From positions 1-37,024 of the IMG/VR virus record IMGVR_UViG_3300045973_000984: 37,024 bases of DNA; one strand, given 5' to 3'. Below, piece after piece: positions 14,075 to 21,777 of this stretch. The notes below the pieces were generated by a model. That model searched no databases, had not been told where the DNA came from, and saw nothing but the letters and a program-made list of their open reading frames with translations. The DNA is from a virus. The first letter of the stretch is position 1, and every line of letters begins with the position of its first letter. The translations under genes and the position numbers were made by a program.

Positions 14075-15994
14075 ATGGCCAATACAACTGCAACATCGTT
14101 ACTGAAGCTTCTGGGCCTGATCGGCACCTCCGGTCATCCCACGGGGAGCCTGGTGCCCCACTCGGGTGCCCCTTCAGCAGAGCAAGACCTTTTTCGTGAT
14201 TTTAACGAGGCAGGCCAAATCGCCAATCCTGATGCGTGGGCGAGATTTAACTCGTACATGCGTCGTCCGACGACGTTCGACGGTCAGCTCCAGCTCTGGG
14301 CTGAAATGGGCGAGTGGGACCTGATGGCTGCGGCGCTGAAAGAGATCGTGGAGGAAGCTACTCAGACAGACTCCAACAGCCCGGCTACACTGTGGTACCA
14401 ATGCAATGACAGTGAGTTCGAGGATGACCTTAACGGCATGACGGCTAACTGCAACGTCGAGGAGTTGCTCCCGTCCCAGATTCACAACGTGGCCTGCCTG
14501 GGCAATGCCTTCGAGAAGCTGGAGTACGCTCCAGGTGAGGGCGTGATGGGCATGTCCTTCATCCACCCGATGGATATTCGGCGCTACTGGCTGGAGCGCA
14601 ACAGGAAAGTGGTCGGATTCAAGTGGACCGGGCACAAGCCGAATAAAGAATCTGCTTTCGTTCACCCAGACAACCAGACTCCTATCGAGCGCGTGGCTCT
14701 TTCCAACGGCCAGGACATCGAGGATTTGTGGTATCCGTGGGATATGCTGCATTTCAGGCACATGTGTAAGCTCCGTATCAGTGAACACGGCGAACCTATT
14801 TTCAGCGAAGCCGAAGGCATCTATAAGAAGCTCAAGATGGCCATCGACCAGATGGCTGTGCATCGCGCCCAAGTGCAGCCGGATCGCTACGTGGTCCACA
14901 TCGACACGAAGGACCAACCGCCGATGGAGCAGATGAAGACTGTCCAGCGCTGGAAACAGACTCTTCGCAGCAAGATGAGCTTTGGTCTTCCGAATCAAGG
15001 CAGTAACGGACTCACCCAGGACGTTACTGATCCGAACGGGTTTCAGAGCTTCTACAATGCCTGGTCGCTCGACACCGTCCTGTGGGTCGCGAACCCTACC
15101 GGATTCGCGCACACGATTGACAAGATTCAAGGCACTCAGAATGTGCCGGACGTGTATGACATTGAGCTTCTTACAGACCTGTTTTACAGCATCATCGGAA
15201 TGCCACGGTCCTGGTTCGGTGCCAAGAGTGGAGGCGGTGGCGGGGGCGGAGATCAGGCCATGAGTGGAAAAGCGCTGCTCGCACAAGACATGCGCTTCCT
15301 GCGTAAAATCAAAGGTATCCGCCGTCCCATCATCAACGGCTACACCTGGCTGGGCTATTTTCACGCTGTGCTGAAAGGCAAGGACATCCGGGAGCTGGAC
15401 ATCAAGGCCATGATGCCTCCCATCGGAGGACTTGAGGACCAGATGAAGCTGGAAATGCTTGAGAAGCAGACCAACGTCATGAACCTTCTGTCTGAGGTCA
15501 TGAAGAATTACAATCTGCCTCGCGAAGCCTGGGTGGAGACCGTGTTCAAGCGCTATATGAAGCTGCCGGACGACGTGGTGAACCTTTTCATCACGGCACT
15601 GCCGGACGAGATCGAAGCCAACCCGATGGAAAGTTTACATTCCAAACGGGCACCTTATACCTCCTCTATCCTGAAAGAGATTGAGGACAAAGTTCGCCAG
15701 CAACCGAAGCTCGCTTCGCTGCTTGAAGAGTTGAAACAAGGTATTAGCGGTGATGCCACACCGGGAAAGAAGCGCAGCGAGCGAAAGATGTACGAAAACA
15801 TGTTCAGCCCGCAGAGCATGAACATGCGCGGGCAGATGAGCGGCTTTGACCGGGTGGTATCATTTTACGGCAGGGACCCGAAAGAATCAGTGCAGCAGAC
15901 CGAAGGCGCTGCACCTGCGGTGATACCAAAGCTTCTGTCTGAGTCTGCGCCGGTGATCGCACCTTATCGTCAATTCTTACCGAGCAGAATGTAA
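14075..15994 (+). CDS. Portal protein, T4 gp20-like
   Basis: A 639-residue portal subunit, the twelve-fold ring through which DNA enters and leaves the capsid and to which the neck attaches. Sequence order resembles myovirus gp20 portals: an N-terminal arm with a flexible Gly/Ser/Pro stretch, a long alpha/beta wing (WSTKLWYQCNDSEFEDDLNGM-like region, VEELLPSQIHNVACLGNAFEKLEY, MDIRRYWLERNRKVVGFKW, DMLHFRHMCKL), a helical stem and a clip-region helix (IYKKLKMAIDQMAVHRAQVQPDRYVVHI), and the VYDIELLTDLFYSIIGMPRSWFG signature. An odd run of seven glycines after WFGAKSG (about residues 386-392) may be a flexible loop. A C-terminal tail of about 100 residues is polar. It ends TAATG with the next gene. 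No terminase or capsid protease lies in the window. Confidence 0.8.
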   Translation: MANTTATSLLKLLGLIGTSGHPTGSLVPHSGAPSAEQDLFRDFNEAGQIANPDAWARFNSYMRRPTTFDGQLQLWAEMGEWDLMAAALKEIVEEATQTDSNSPATLWYQCNDSEFEDDLNGMTANCNVEELLPSQIHNVACLGNAFEKLEYAPGEGVMGMSFIHPMDIRRYWLERNRKVVGFKWTGHKPNKESAFVHPDNQTPIERVALSNGQDIEDLWYPWDMLHFRHMCKLRISEHGEPIFSEAEGIYKKLKMAIDQMAVHRAQVQPDRYVVHIDTKDQPPMEQMKTVQRWKQTLRSKMSFGLPNQGSNGLTQDVTDPNGFQSFYNAWSLDTVLWVANPTGFAHTIDKIQGTQNVPDVYDIELLTDLFYSIIGMPRSWFGAKSGGGGGGGDQAMSGKALLAQDMRFLRKIKGIRRPIINGYTWLGYFHAVLKGKDIRELDIKAMMPPIGGLEDQMKLEMLEKQTNVMNLLSEVMKNYNLPREAWVETVFKRYMKLPDDVVNLFITALPDEIEANPMESLHSKRAPYTSSILKEIEDKVRQQPKLASLLEELKQGISGDATPGKKRSERKMYENMFSPQSMNMRGQMSGFDRVVSFYGRDPKESVQQTEGAAPAVIPKLLSESAPVIAPYRQFLPSRM

Positions 15995-16713
15995 TGCCCT
16001 CTATCGTCACATCAGTCTCTAAGATCAATGTCCTGACGACTATCCCAGGCAAGGGCTATTATCCGTTTCATTTTTCGGCAACGGTGACGGAAGTGGCTGG
16101 TATCAACACCGTCTCGGCTACGCTGGACTGGAATGATGGGACTCCTCCTGTTGTTTTCGCGCCCGGCACTGCCCACGGTGGCACCCCGTACACGGTTGAC
16201 TCCACACGCAGCCTTACCGTTGGAACCTACTTCGTTAAGCTGACTGCCACGAATTACAGGTCTCCGGTGCCGGACGTGACTGTGGACTGCTACACGCTCA
16301 TAGTTCAGGCAGATCAGATGGTTTCCAGCACGAGCGCCTATTTGTTCGGGCCGGTGCTCCCGTCAGACGAAGGCCACCCTAACGTCTCAGAGTGGAACTT
16401 CAACATGGGCACCGATGTCCAGGTGCTCCGGTCCGCTGTAAAGATGCTGCTCATCACTGAAAAAGGAGAGCGTCTGATGAATCCGTCCTACGGGACCCGC
16501 CTACGGCGTGCAGTGTTCGAGCCGAACGACGATGCGCTCGCAGGGATTATTCGGCAGGAGATCGAGGACGCGATTAGCACGTTCGAGCCTCGGGTGTCCA
16601 TCGAATCCATCGACGTGCAGAAGCTCTCCCCTCGCGAGGTGATTGTAAACATTCTATTCCTTTCCAAACTGGATCAGACTTCATTTTCCGTTTCACTCCC
16701 ATTCCTCCAATGA
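15994..16713 (+). CDS. PKD/Ig domain fused to gp25-like baseplate wedge protein
   Basis: A 239-residue baseplate protein. Residues about 1-105 are a PKD/Ig-like beta sandwich (TLDWNDGTPPVVF, then GTYFVKLTATN), and residues about 125-235 are the GPW/gp25 fold: MLLITEKGERLMNPSYGTRLRRAVFEPNDD is the conserved family core. gp25-type proteins form the wedge core that links hub to sheath at the start of contraction. They are normally about 110-140 residues, so the N-terminal domain is an addition. The start overlaps the portal stop (TAATG) and its end overlaps the next gene (ATGA). This supports cotranslation of neck and baseplate parts. Confidence 0.75.
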   Translation: MPSIVTSVSKINVLTTIPGKGYYPFHFSATVTEVAGINTVSATLDWNDGTPPVVFAPGTAHGGTPYTVDSTRSLTVGTYFVKLTATNYRSPVPDVTVDCYTLIVQADQMVSSTSAYLFGPVLPSDEGHPNVSEWNFNMGTDVQVLRSAVKMLLITEKGERLMNPSYGTRLRRAVFEPNDDALAGIIRQEIEDAISTFEPRVSIESIDVQKLSPREVIVNILFLSKLDQTSFSVSLPFLQ

Positions 16714-17063
16714 CGACGAGATCAAAAACCAAAGAGTCGGATACGGTGAACCGAAGAGAGTTCGTCAAGAGATGGATGATAGAATGTGGAGTCACCTACG
16801 ATGTCGCGTGCCAGATTTACAGGTCAATGGTCTCCACGTTCGAGGAAGGTGTTGCGAACGGGCACAAGATCACCATCGGCAGGCTCGGCGCTCTGCTGCC
16901 TCAGTGGCAGGAATCCAGGCAGGTCACCATGGGGTTCAGGCGCACTCCCGGTAAAGGTGTTGTCAAACAGAAGCAAGTCTACACCCTCGATCCACGATAC
17001 AGATTCCGATTCAAGATATATAAAGAGTGGATGTCCACTCGTCACTTGAATTGGTACGAATAA
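16710..17063 (+). CDS. HU/IHF-like DNA-binding protein
   Basis: A 117-residue protein probably of the HU/IHF superfamily, most like its phage and HU-CCDC81-type members. It has an N-terminal helix pair (TVNRREFVKRWMIE and YDVACQIYRSMVSTFEEGVANG), then HKITIGRLGALLPQW, matching the family's strand-turn before the arm, a basic arm region (RRTPGKGVVKQKQVYTL) and a final RYRFRFKIYKEWM helix. It would bend or coat DNA, or bind virion DNA, but the position between gp25-like and fibre genes could also mean a neck or baseplate role. Its start overlaps the previous stop (ATGA). Assignment is moderate. Confidence 0.5.
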   Translation: MTTRSKTKESDTVNRREFVKRWMIECGVTYDVACQIYRSMVSTFEEGVANGHKITIGRLGALLPQWQESRQVTMGFRRTPGKGVVKQKQVYTLDPRYRFRFKIYKEWMSTRHLNWYE

Positions 17064-17078
17064 CCGCCACCTAACGAT

Positions 17079-18752
17079 ATGATAAATCCGGTTTCAATTC
17101 CTTCTGCTGCTGCCATCTCCTACGGAGACGGCGATGTCCGTCACTTCGGCGAAGGAGACGCAATGGACGTGCCCGGCATGTCCAACCCCACACGCCATCT
17201 CGCAGATCGGGATGTGATCTTGGCTAAAAAGCTGAATGAGGTCATCGCTGATGTGAATAACAAGGAGCAGTATGTCCCGATGCCTATCCTGCGGACCACG
17301 CTGCCCCCGAACGCAGAGGAGATCATCCAGAACTTCCGAATCCCTCCGAATTTCGAGTGCCGGGTGCTGAACGCGACCGTCACGTCGCTGCCTGCGTCCG
17401 CCAGCGCAGAGTTGGACATCTACTATGCCTCAAACAGCTACGGCAACTCGACAGGCACTCAGATTGTCAGCACGTCCACGGAATACACCGGGGGCACGAC
17501 ATTCTTCTCCAGCGGTGAACTGGTCATCACTCTGAAAAACAGAGGTGGATCCACGCTGGAAATGATAGCGTCGGTCCTGCTCACTCTTCGGCCTATCGGA
17601 TCGACATCCAGTTATCTGCTGACCTCGGCCACGGCGGCCCCCGCAGGTCCTCCTGGACAGAGGGGATTGCAGGGCGTCCCAGGTGTTGCCGGACCTGCCG
17701 GGTCTCAAGGAAGTCCGGGTCTGGTGTGGAGAGATACCTGGTCAAATTCACCAGGCATTTACGCTGACAAAGACGTTGTATTTTACCAAGGGTCGTCGTG
17801 GAAAGCGACTGCCGCGACGGTGGCAACCGATATCCCTGGATCAGCTCCGTCAAAATGGACGCTCGTCGCTAAAGAGGGTGACCCAGGTTTCAACTGGAGA
17901 GGAGATTACAGTGATGCGATTGCCTACGCCGTAAATGATGCTGTTTATTACCCGCCCAACGGCAACAGCTACGTGTGCGTCGCAATAGCAACAGGATTAA
18001 ATCCTCCTGCTAATCCTAGCAAGTGGGGCATCATCGCCAAGGCCGGAGCGAACGGTCTCAACTATAGGGGCGTGTGGACGAACGTGCCTTCACCTGTTTA
18101 CGCCCAAGGAGACGTTGTAAACATTGCTGTATCTCCTGGAGTTTACCAGACGTACGTGGCTACTTCCACGGGCGTGTCCGCAATTCCTCCTGCCGGAGAC
18201 TGGAGTGCCTTGTTCAGCTCACCGGCGAATGGTTTTTCGGTCAAGAGCGCATCCGGCACGATTTACACGGAGAGTGACTTTTCGCTATTAAGCACCTCTG
18301 GCCCTTACACCAGTGTGGCATCTGGCACAACGTGGCCGGTGTTCACGGAAATCACTGTCGGAGATGCCACTAGCGGTCGCGGGATGAGGGTGCTCAAGTT
18401 CAACCAGTATGCCAGGTGGCTGGGTTCGATCACATTGAAGCTGCCATCTGTCACAGGCCTGTCCGACGCAGCTTCTACGAATTGGCAAGTTTCTGATGTC
18501 GTCCTCAGCACGAATAACCCTGGGGCTGGATCTCCGAGTGCAGACACCTCCCGAACACTTCAATCTTCAGGAACTGTCAGCACGGTGCAGGCTTCCACGA
18601 ATCAAGGATTTGGAGTCACATCCTACGGAACAATCACCAGTTCGTCGTTCGTACAGTCCGGGAACAAGGTCACAATCACAAATCCGGTGGGCAGTGCAAC
18701 GAACAGCTACCTGGCGCTGATTGGATTCTCGGTTTACGCTCCTGCGCCTTAG
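17079..18752 (+). CDS. Tail fibre-like protein with collagen stretch and carbohydrate-binding repeats
   Basis: A 557-residue fibre or adhesin. Residues 1-185 are the probable attachment part. Residues about 190-214 form an uninterrupted collagen-like Gly-X-Y run of eight triplets (GPPGQRGLQGVPGVAGPAGS and onward), a trimeric rod. Residues about 216-270, 271-327 and 328-386 are three related modules of the chitin-binding CBM5/12 type (W, then Y, GDxV or NDAV, and a closing W, each about 55 residues). The first two end in a short K-x-G-x-x-G segment (KEGDPG, KAGANG). The C-terminal 170 residues are a Ser/Thr-rich beta region that probably contacts the receptor. It ends 3 bases from the convergent gene at 18756. 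Start at 17079 lacks a Shine-Dalgarno sequence. Confidence 0.75.
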   Translation: MINPVSIPSAAAISYGDGDVRHFGEGDAMDVPGMSNPTRHLADRDVILAKKLNEVIADVNNKEQYVPMPILRTTLPPNAEEIIQNFRIPPNFECRVLNATVTSLPASASAELDIYYASNSYGNSTGTQIVSTSTEYTGGTTFFSSGELVITLKNRGGSTLEMIASVLLTLRPIGSTSSYLLTSATAAPAGPPGQRGLQGVPGVAGPAGSQGSPGLVWRDTWSNSPGIYADKDVVFYQGSSWKATAATVATDIPGSAPSKWTLVAKEGDPGFNWRGDYSDAIAYAVNDAVYYPPNGNSYVCVAIATGLNPPANPSKWGIIAKAGANGLNYRGVWTNVPSPVYAQGDVVNIAVSPGVYQTYVATSTGVSAIPPAGDWSALFSSPANGFSVKSASGTIYTESDFSLLSTSGPYTSVASGTTWPVFTEITVGDATSGRGMRVLKFNQYARWLGSITLKLPSVTGLSDAASTNWQVSDVVLSTNNPGAGSPSADTSRTLQSSGTVSTVQASTNQGFGVTSYGTITSSSFVQSGNKVTITNPVGSATNSYLALIGFSVYAPAP

Positions 18753-18755
18753 TGG

Positions 18756-19880
18756 TTAAGCCCGGCGAGAGGTGCTGATCTGAAGGCCGTTGCTGTAAAC
18801 TACTGCTCCTCCAGGAGTGGTGGTGTTATCGAACTTGCAGCGCACAAAGCAAATGGGATCTGCAATGCCGTCGTTTCCTATAGCAATGGCAGCCCAGATG
18901 ACGAGGGTCGTTCTCACAGGAGGCTCAGCGTAAATGATGCCAGTAGCCCCGGTCATTGCTCGTCCGTCTGCGGACCCTGTGAACGCAAATGCAACGCTGT
19001 AGTTTCCGCTGCCTACCGACACGCTTGGCCCTGACGGATACCCCGGCATTGCAGTAACAGATTGCCAGGCGTAGCCGTCCAAGCTATACTGCCATTCAAA
19101 GGAGATAGGAGGTGTGCCTCCTACTTCAAGCTCTGCTGTGAACTGTGCCAGGGGGTTGGCATCCTGCCAGACACTGAAAATCTTGCAATTCACAGGGTCG
19201 ATGGAATTTGAAGCGCCTCCGCCAGTAACGGTCACCAGAGGGCAAAGAGAGGTCAAATTTGGAATCTGAGGAGGCCCTCCTCCGTTGGAATCACTGACGA
19301 TAGTCCAACGAGCGCCTCCAATAACGAGATTCACACCTTTACGCCCGACGACATGCCCTGCACTGTCATGCACTGTCCTGTCGTTCCATGACAGACCACC
19401 GTGAGAAGTTTCCGCCGGGCTGCCTGCGTGATCCGTCAAGATGGCATTGGCATTGCTGGCCACCACATTCTGTTCCACTGAAAACGAGGTCGTCAGCACT
19501 GAGGGTGCAGGGCTGCCTACAGTGACATCCAGCGCAGGATCGGCCTGCTGAGGTGATACGCTCCCGGTGAACACAGGCAGCGTAATGTCCGGGTCTGTGA
19601 CTAGAGGGTTGGACTGGTTAAGGCCTCCGTCTTTCTGCGCCGGAGCGTAAAACACGTTTCCGCCTACCGTGAGTCGAGCTTCGTGGTGCAGCGTAACTGG
19701 TCCAGCGGGGCCAGAGTGATAGCAGCCTCCAGAGTCCTGATAGACCTGCTGAATGCCTGTCCACCCGTGCGATTTGGACATGCTCACGTTTACATGGTCG
19801 TTCAAGTTGTCCGAAAGGGATCCCAGGCTGGCCGTGATGTCCTTTACTTCGCCCTGTGTGACTAAATTGGATCGGCTCAT
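18756..19880 (-). CDS. Virion structural protein
   Basis: A 374-residue beta-rich, Ser/Gly/Pro-rich protein, probably external to the virion. Residues 1-55 are polar and could be a coiled anchoring helix (LVTQGEVKDITASLGSLSDNLNDHV). A later Ig-type region (about 235-345) contains a PPISFEWQYSLDGYAWQSV stretch. The ATG at 19880 is preferred over a TTG one codon upstream, because GGAG lies 8-10 bases before it and the upstream stop overlaps it (TGATG). It is the last gene of the leftward unit from 21609. It faces the fibre gene tail-to-tail with only 3 bases between stops and no terminator. Receptor or decoration role is inferred. Confidence 0.6.
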   Translation of the reverse strand: MSRSNLVTQGEVKDITASLGSLSDNLNDHVNVSMSKSHGWTGIQQVYQDSGGCYHSGPAGPVTLHHEARLTVGGNVFYAPAQKDGGLNQSNPLVTDPDITLPVFTGSVSPQQADPALDVTVGSPAPSVLTTSFSVEQNVVASNANAILTDHAGSPAETSHGGLSWNDRTVHDSAGHVVGRKGVNLVIGGARWTIVSDSNGGGPPQIPNLTSLCPLVTVTGGGASNSIDPVNCKIFSVWQDANPLAQFTAELEVGGTPPISFEWQYSLDGYAWQSVTAMPGYPSGPSVSVGSGNYSVAFAFTGSADGRAMTGATGIIYAEPPVRTTLVIWAAIAIGNDGIADPICFVRCKFDNTTTPGGAVVYSNGLQISTSRRA

Positions 19881-20482
19881 CAAAAAACTCCAAAAGTTTG
19901 CGCAGAGACGAAGCTACTGAAGAACCCGCCTTCTTTCTGCTTGATATTGACGTTGTAAGATATGGACACCGCCACTACAGCGACGTGCGAGTTTACCTGC
20001 CCAAAGATGTTGTAAATCGAGCAATAGTAGTCCCCTATATCGCCTTGGTTCGCATTGGTTATCGCAAACTGGTTGGATGTGGCCCCTGTGATCTTGTTGC
20101 CGTTTTTGAACCACTGGTATTCCAGGATAGGTGAGCCGTCTGCGATCACGAATAGGCCCACAGAACCTCCAGGATTACAGGACACAGACACTGGCTGAGT
20201 CGTGATCGTAGGGGCTGAGGCATTGGTGCCAGTGAACGAGAAGGGCACGATGGGCAGCACGACGCTAAAATCGCTACCGTTCGCCGTTAGCGGAATCCTG
20301 AGCCTGCTGCTGTTCGGTATCGTGTTCCCGCAGGAGTCCACCCATGGCCTGTCTATCACCTGAATCTGGTAGTGCCCGGCCCAGTCAGCGTTGATGTGGG
20401 ACGACACCCCTTTAGCATAGTAATCCACGTTTTGTGAAGCGCTAAGCCTTGAGGCGTCCGTCAGTAAGGGTGTGCTGCTCAT
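19880..20482 (-). CDS. Virion protein with Ig-like domain
   Basis: A 200-residue protein. Residues about 95-180 match an I-set Ig-like fold: TITTQPVSVSCNPGGSV, then YQWFKNGNKITGAT and GDIGDYYCSIYN, with a cysteine in the usual C-terminal strand. Domains of this kind are common in phage head and tail decorations and bind bacterial surface sugars weakly. Residues 1-90 are a separate beta part whose TDASRLS resembles TDASRFS in the protein at 10067-10636. The N-terminal half may attach to the virion. Its stop overlaps the next start (TGATG). Confidence 0.7.
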   Translation of the reverse strand: MSSTPLLTDASRLSASQNVDYYAKGVSSHINADWAGHYQIQVIDRPWVDSCGNTIPNSSRLRIPLTANGSDFSVVLPIVPFSFTGTNASAPTITTQPVSVSCNPGGSVGLFVIADGSPILEYQWFKNGNKITGATSNQFAITNANQGDIGDYYCSIYNIFGQVNSHVAVVAVSISYNVNIKQKEGGFFSSFVSAQTFGVF

Positions 20483-20503
20483 TCAGGTTTTTAGCTTGAT
20501 ATC

Positions 20504-21220
20504 TTAACGGGTATGTTGCATTTTTTGGTCCACTACGTTTCCATCTTCAATAGCGTCCTGTGCTGCACGATCCAATAGAGCTTTAGCCTCTGGATAATTA
20601 TCATCCCCTTTGTATGCTACCATCCTGTTTCCGGTTAATATGATTTTATAGTCCCACGCGCCCTCAAGCTTTTTGGCAATTCGCTGCACAATGTGCGTTC
20701 GTCTTTTATCCTTATTTAGGATTTCGATTATGCCTGGATTGTGCTTTCTAGCATATTCTAATACGGTTTTCGCGACCGTGGCATAGATGCGCATCACCTC
20801 CTGCACACTCATCCTACGGTCAGGGGAGGCGTACCCCCGACTTGCTTTCGGCTTAAAGTCGAACTCACAGATATGGTTAAATTGATAGCAACTTATCTCG
20901 TATTCTATTCCACCTACTGTAAACTGCCAATCAGTGTCTTCTACCCGGTCCCGCGTCGGCGTATTATTAGAAAACCTAAATACATGATGGCCGGTAATTC
21001 TAGTGGGATAAGGTTCGCTGTCGCCCATCTCCGTCAAACAAACAGGCACAGATTCAAGCAGGCCATCTGCCTTCTCTTTCAGGTCATGAATCGCATCGAG
21101 CACTCGAAGCAGTTTTCGACGGGTAGTGTCAGCCCGCTGCCATTCTCCAGCCGTCGTTTCTGCGGTGTGCCGGGCGCGAAGGTCGTCGCGCTCCTTTTCC
21201 AGTGATGTGAGTGATCTCAT
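20504..21220 (-). CDS. Uncharacterised phage protein
   Basis: A 238-residue protein with an N-terminal coiled coil (about 1-50, RSLTSLEKERDDLRARH), a beta part (WQFTVGGIEYEISCYQ) and a helix-rich part: VMRIYATVAKTVLEYARKHNP, then RRTHIVQRIAKKLEG. The latter resembles a widespread type of uncharacterised phage protein with a V[FY]ATVxxxIxxFxxxxxP helix followed by R..[LI]Y..[LI]A[KR]. I know no function for that group. It overlaps the preceding gene by ATGA and is followed by a 21-base gap to the Ig-domain gene. Codon use is AT-richer than that of its operon neighbours. Confidence 0.5.
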   Translation of the reverse strand: MRSLTSLEKERDDLRARHTAETTAGEWQRADTTRRKLLRVLDAIHDLKEKADGLLESVPVCLTEMGDSEPYPTRITGHHVFRFSNNTPTRDRVEDTDWQFTVGGIEYEISCYQFNHICEFDFKPKASRGYASPDRRMSVQEVMRIYATVAKTVLEYARKHNPGIIEILNKDKRRTHIVQRIAKKLEGAWDYKIILTGNRMVAYKGDDNYPEAKALLDRAAQDAIEDGNVVDQKMQHTR

Positions 21221-21609
21221 TCACGTGTCGGAGGGCGTTCCAGCAAATCGTCCGCTTCATTTCCAGGAGCGGGCGCTTCTTCCGGCTCGGCAGCAGGCTG
21301 TGGCTCTTCCTCGGCACCGATCTCTTTTCCGACCAGCTCGGGATCGCGCCCGCCATCTTCATTCGGCACGCCCGCTTCATCACCCTCTTCAGAAGCCTGC
21401 TTCTCGGCATCCTTGGCCGCCTTGAACTCTTCCTCATCTTGGCCGGGACCAGCAACATTCTGGAGGTAGAATCCGATCTCCGCAAAAGTCTCATCAGCGA
21501 TGGCGTCGGCATGGCTCTTCTCAAGCGCCTTGTAGATGGCGTTAAGCTGACCCCACGACAAAGACACGGTGTAATCGTTGTACGTATCTTTCTTTTTTCG
21601 TAATTCCAT
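21217..21609 (-). CDS. Acidic hypothetical protein
   Basis: A 130-residue protein, first gene of the leftward operon. Residues 1-60 are folded-looking and helical (WGQLNAIYKALEKSHADAIADETFAEIGFYL). The rest is a disordered Glu/Ala/Pro/Asp tail (EEEPQPAAEPEEAPAPGNEADD), strongly acidic. It could be a scaffold-like or DNA-mimic protein. No motif assigns a function. The ATG at 21609 has an A/T-rich leader without Shine-Dalgarno sequence. Confidence 0.5.
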   Translation of the reverse strand: MELRKKKDTYNDYTVSLSWGQLNAIYKALEKSHADAIADETFAEIGFYLQNVAGPGQDEEEFKAAKDAEKQASEEGDEAGVPNEDGGRDPELVGKEIGAEEEPQPAAEPEEAPAPGNEADDLLERPPTRE

Positions 21610-21697
21610 ATTATTAAATCAGTTACAAGCCTTCTACTCGAATATTCGGCACACGGACCCTGTGCTATTAACTATACCTTTAGAACAGCAATATAAT

Positions 21698-21725
21698 GTA
21701 AACATCTTGACAGTGGTTCTCACCT
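21698..21725 (+). promoter_or_regulatory. Bipartite start-proximal element, copy 2
   Basis: GTAAACAT (21698-21705), 8 bases, TGGTTCT (21714-21720), matching 5747-5769 in sequence and spacing. An ATG follows 5 bases on at 21726 and opens a 71-codon frame, out of frame with the glycosyltransferase that starts at 21778. The site lies in the divergent region 21610-21777 between the leftward operon and the glycosyltransferase. Confidence 0.45.
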
Positions 21726-21777
21726 ATGGATGCGAAGCAGATAGTTAAAGCCCAAAATATAAAGCAACTCGTTCAGT

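Noticed and set aside
14174-15364. Long open frame on the minus strand (396 codons) opposite the portal gene
   Set aside because: It mirrors the codon structure of the portal gene, lacks any start signal or recognisable domain and overlaps a well-supported gene completely.
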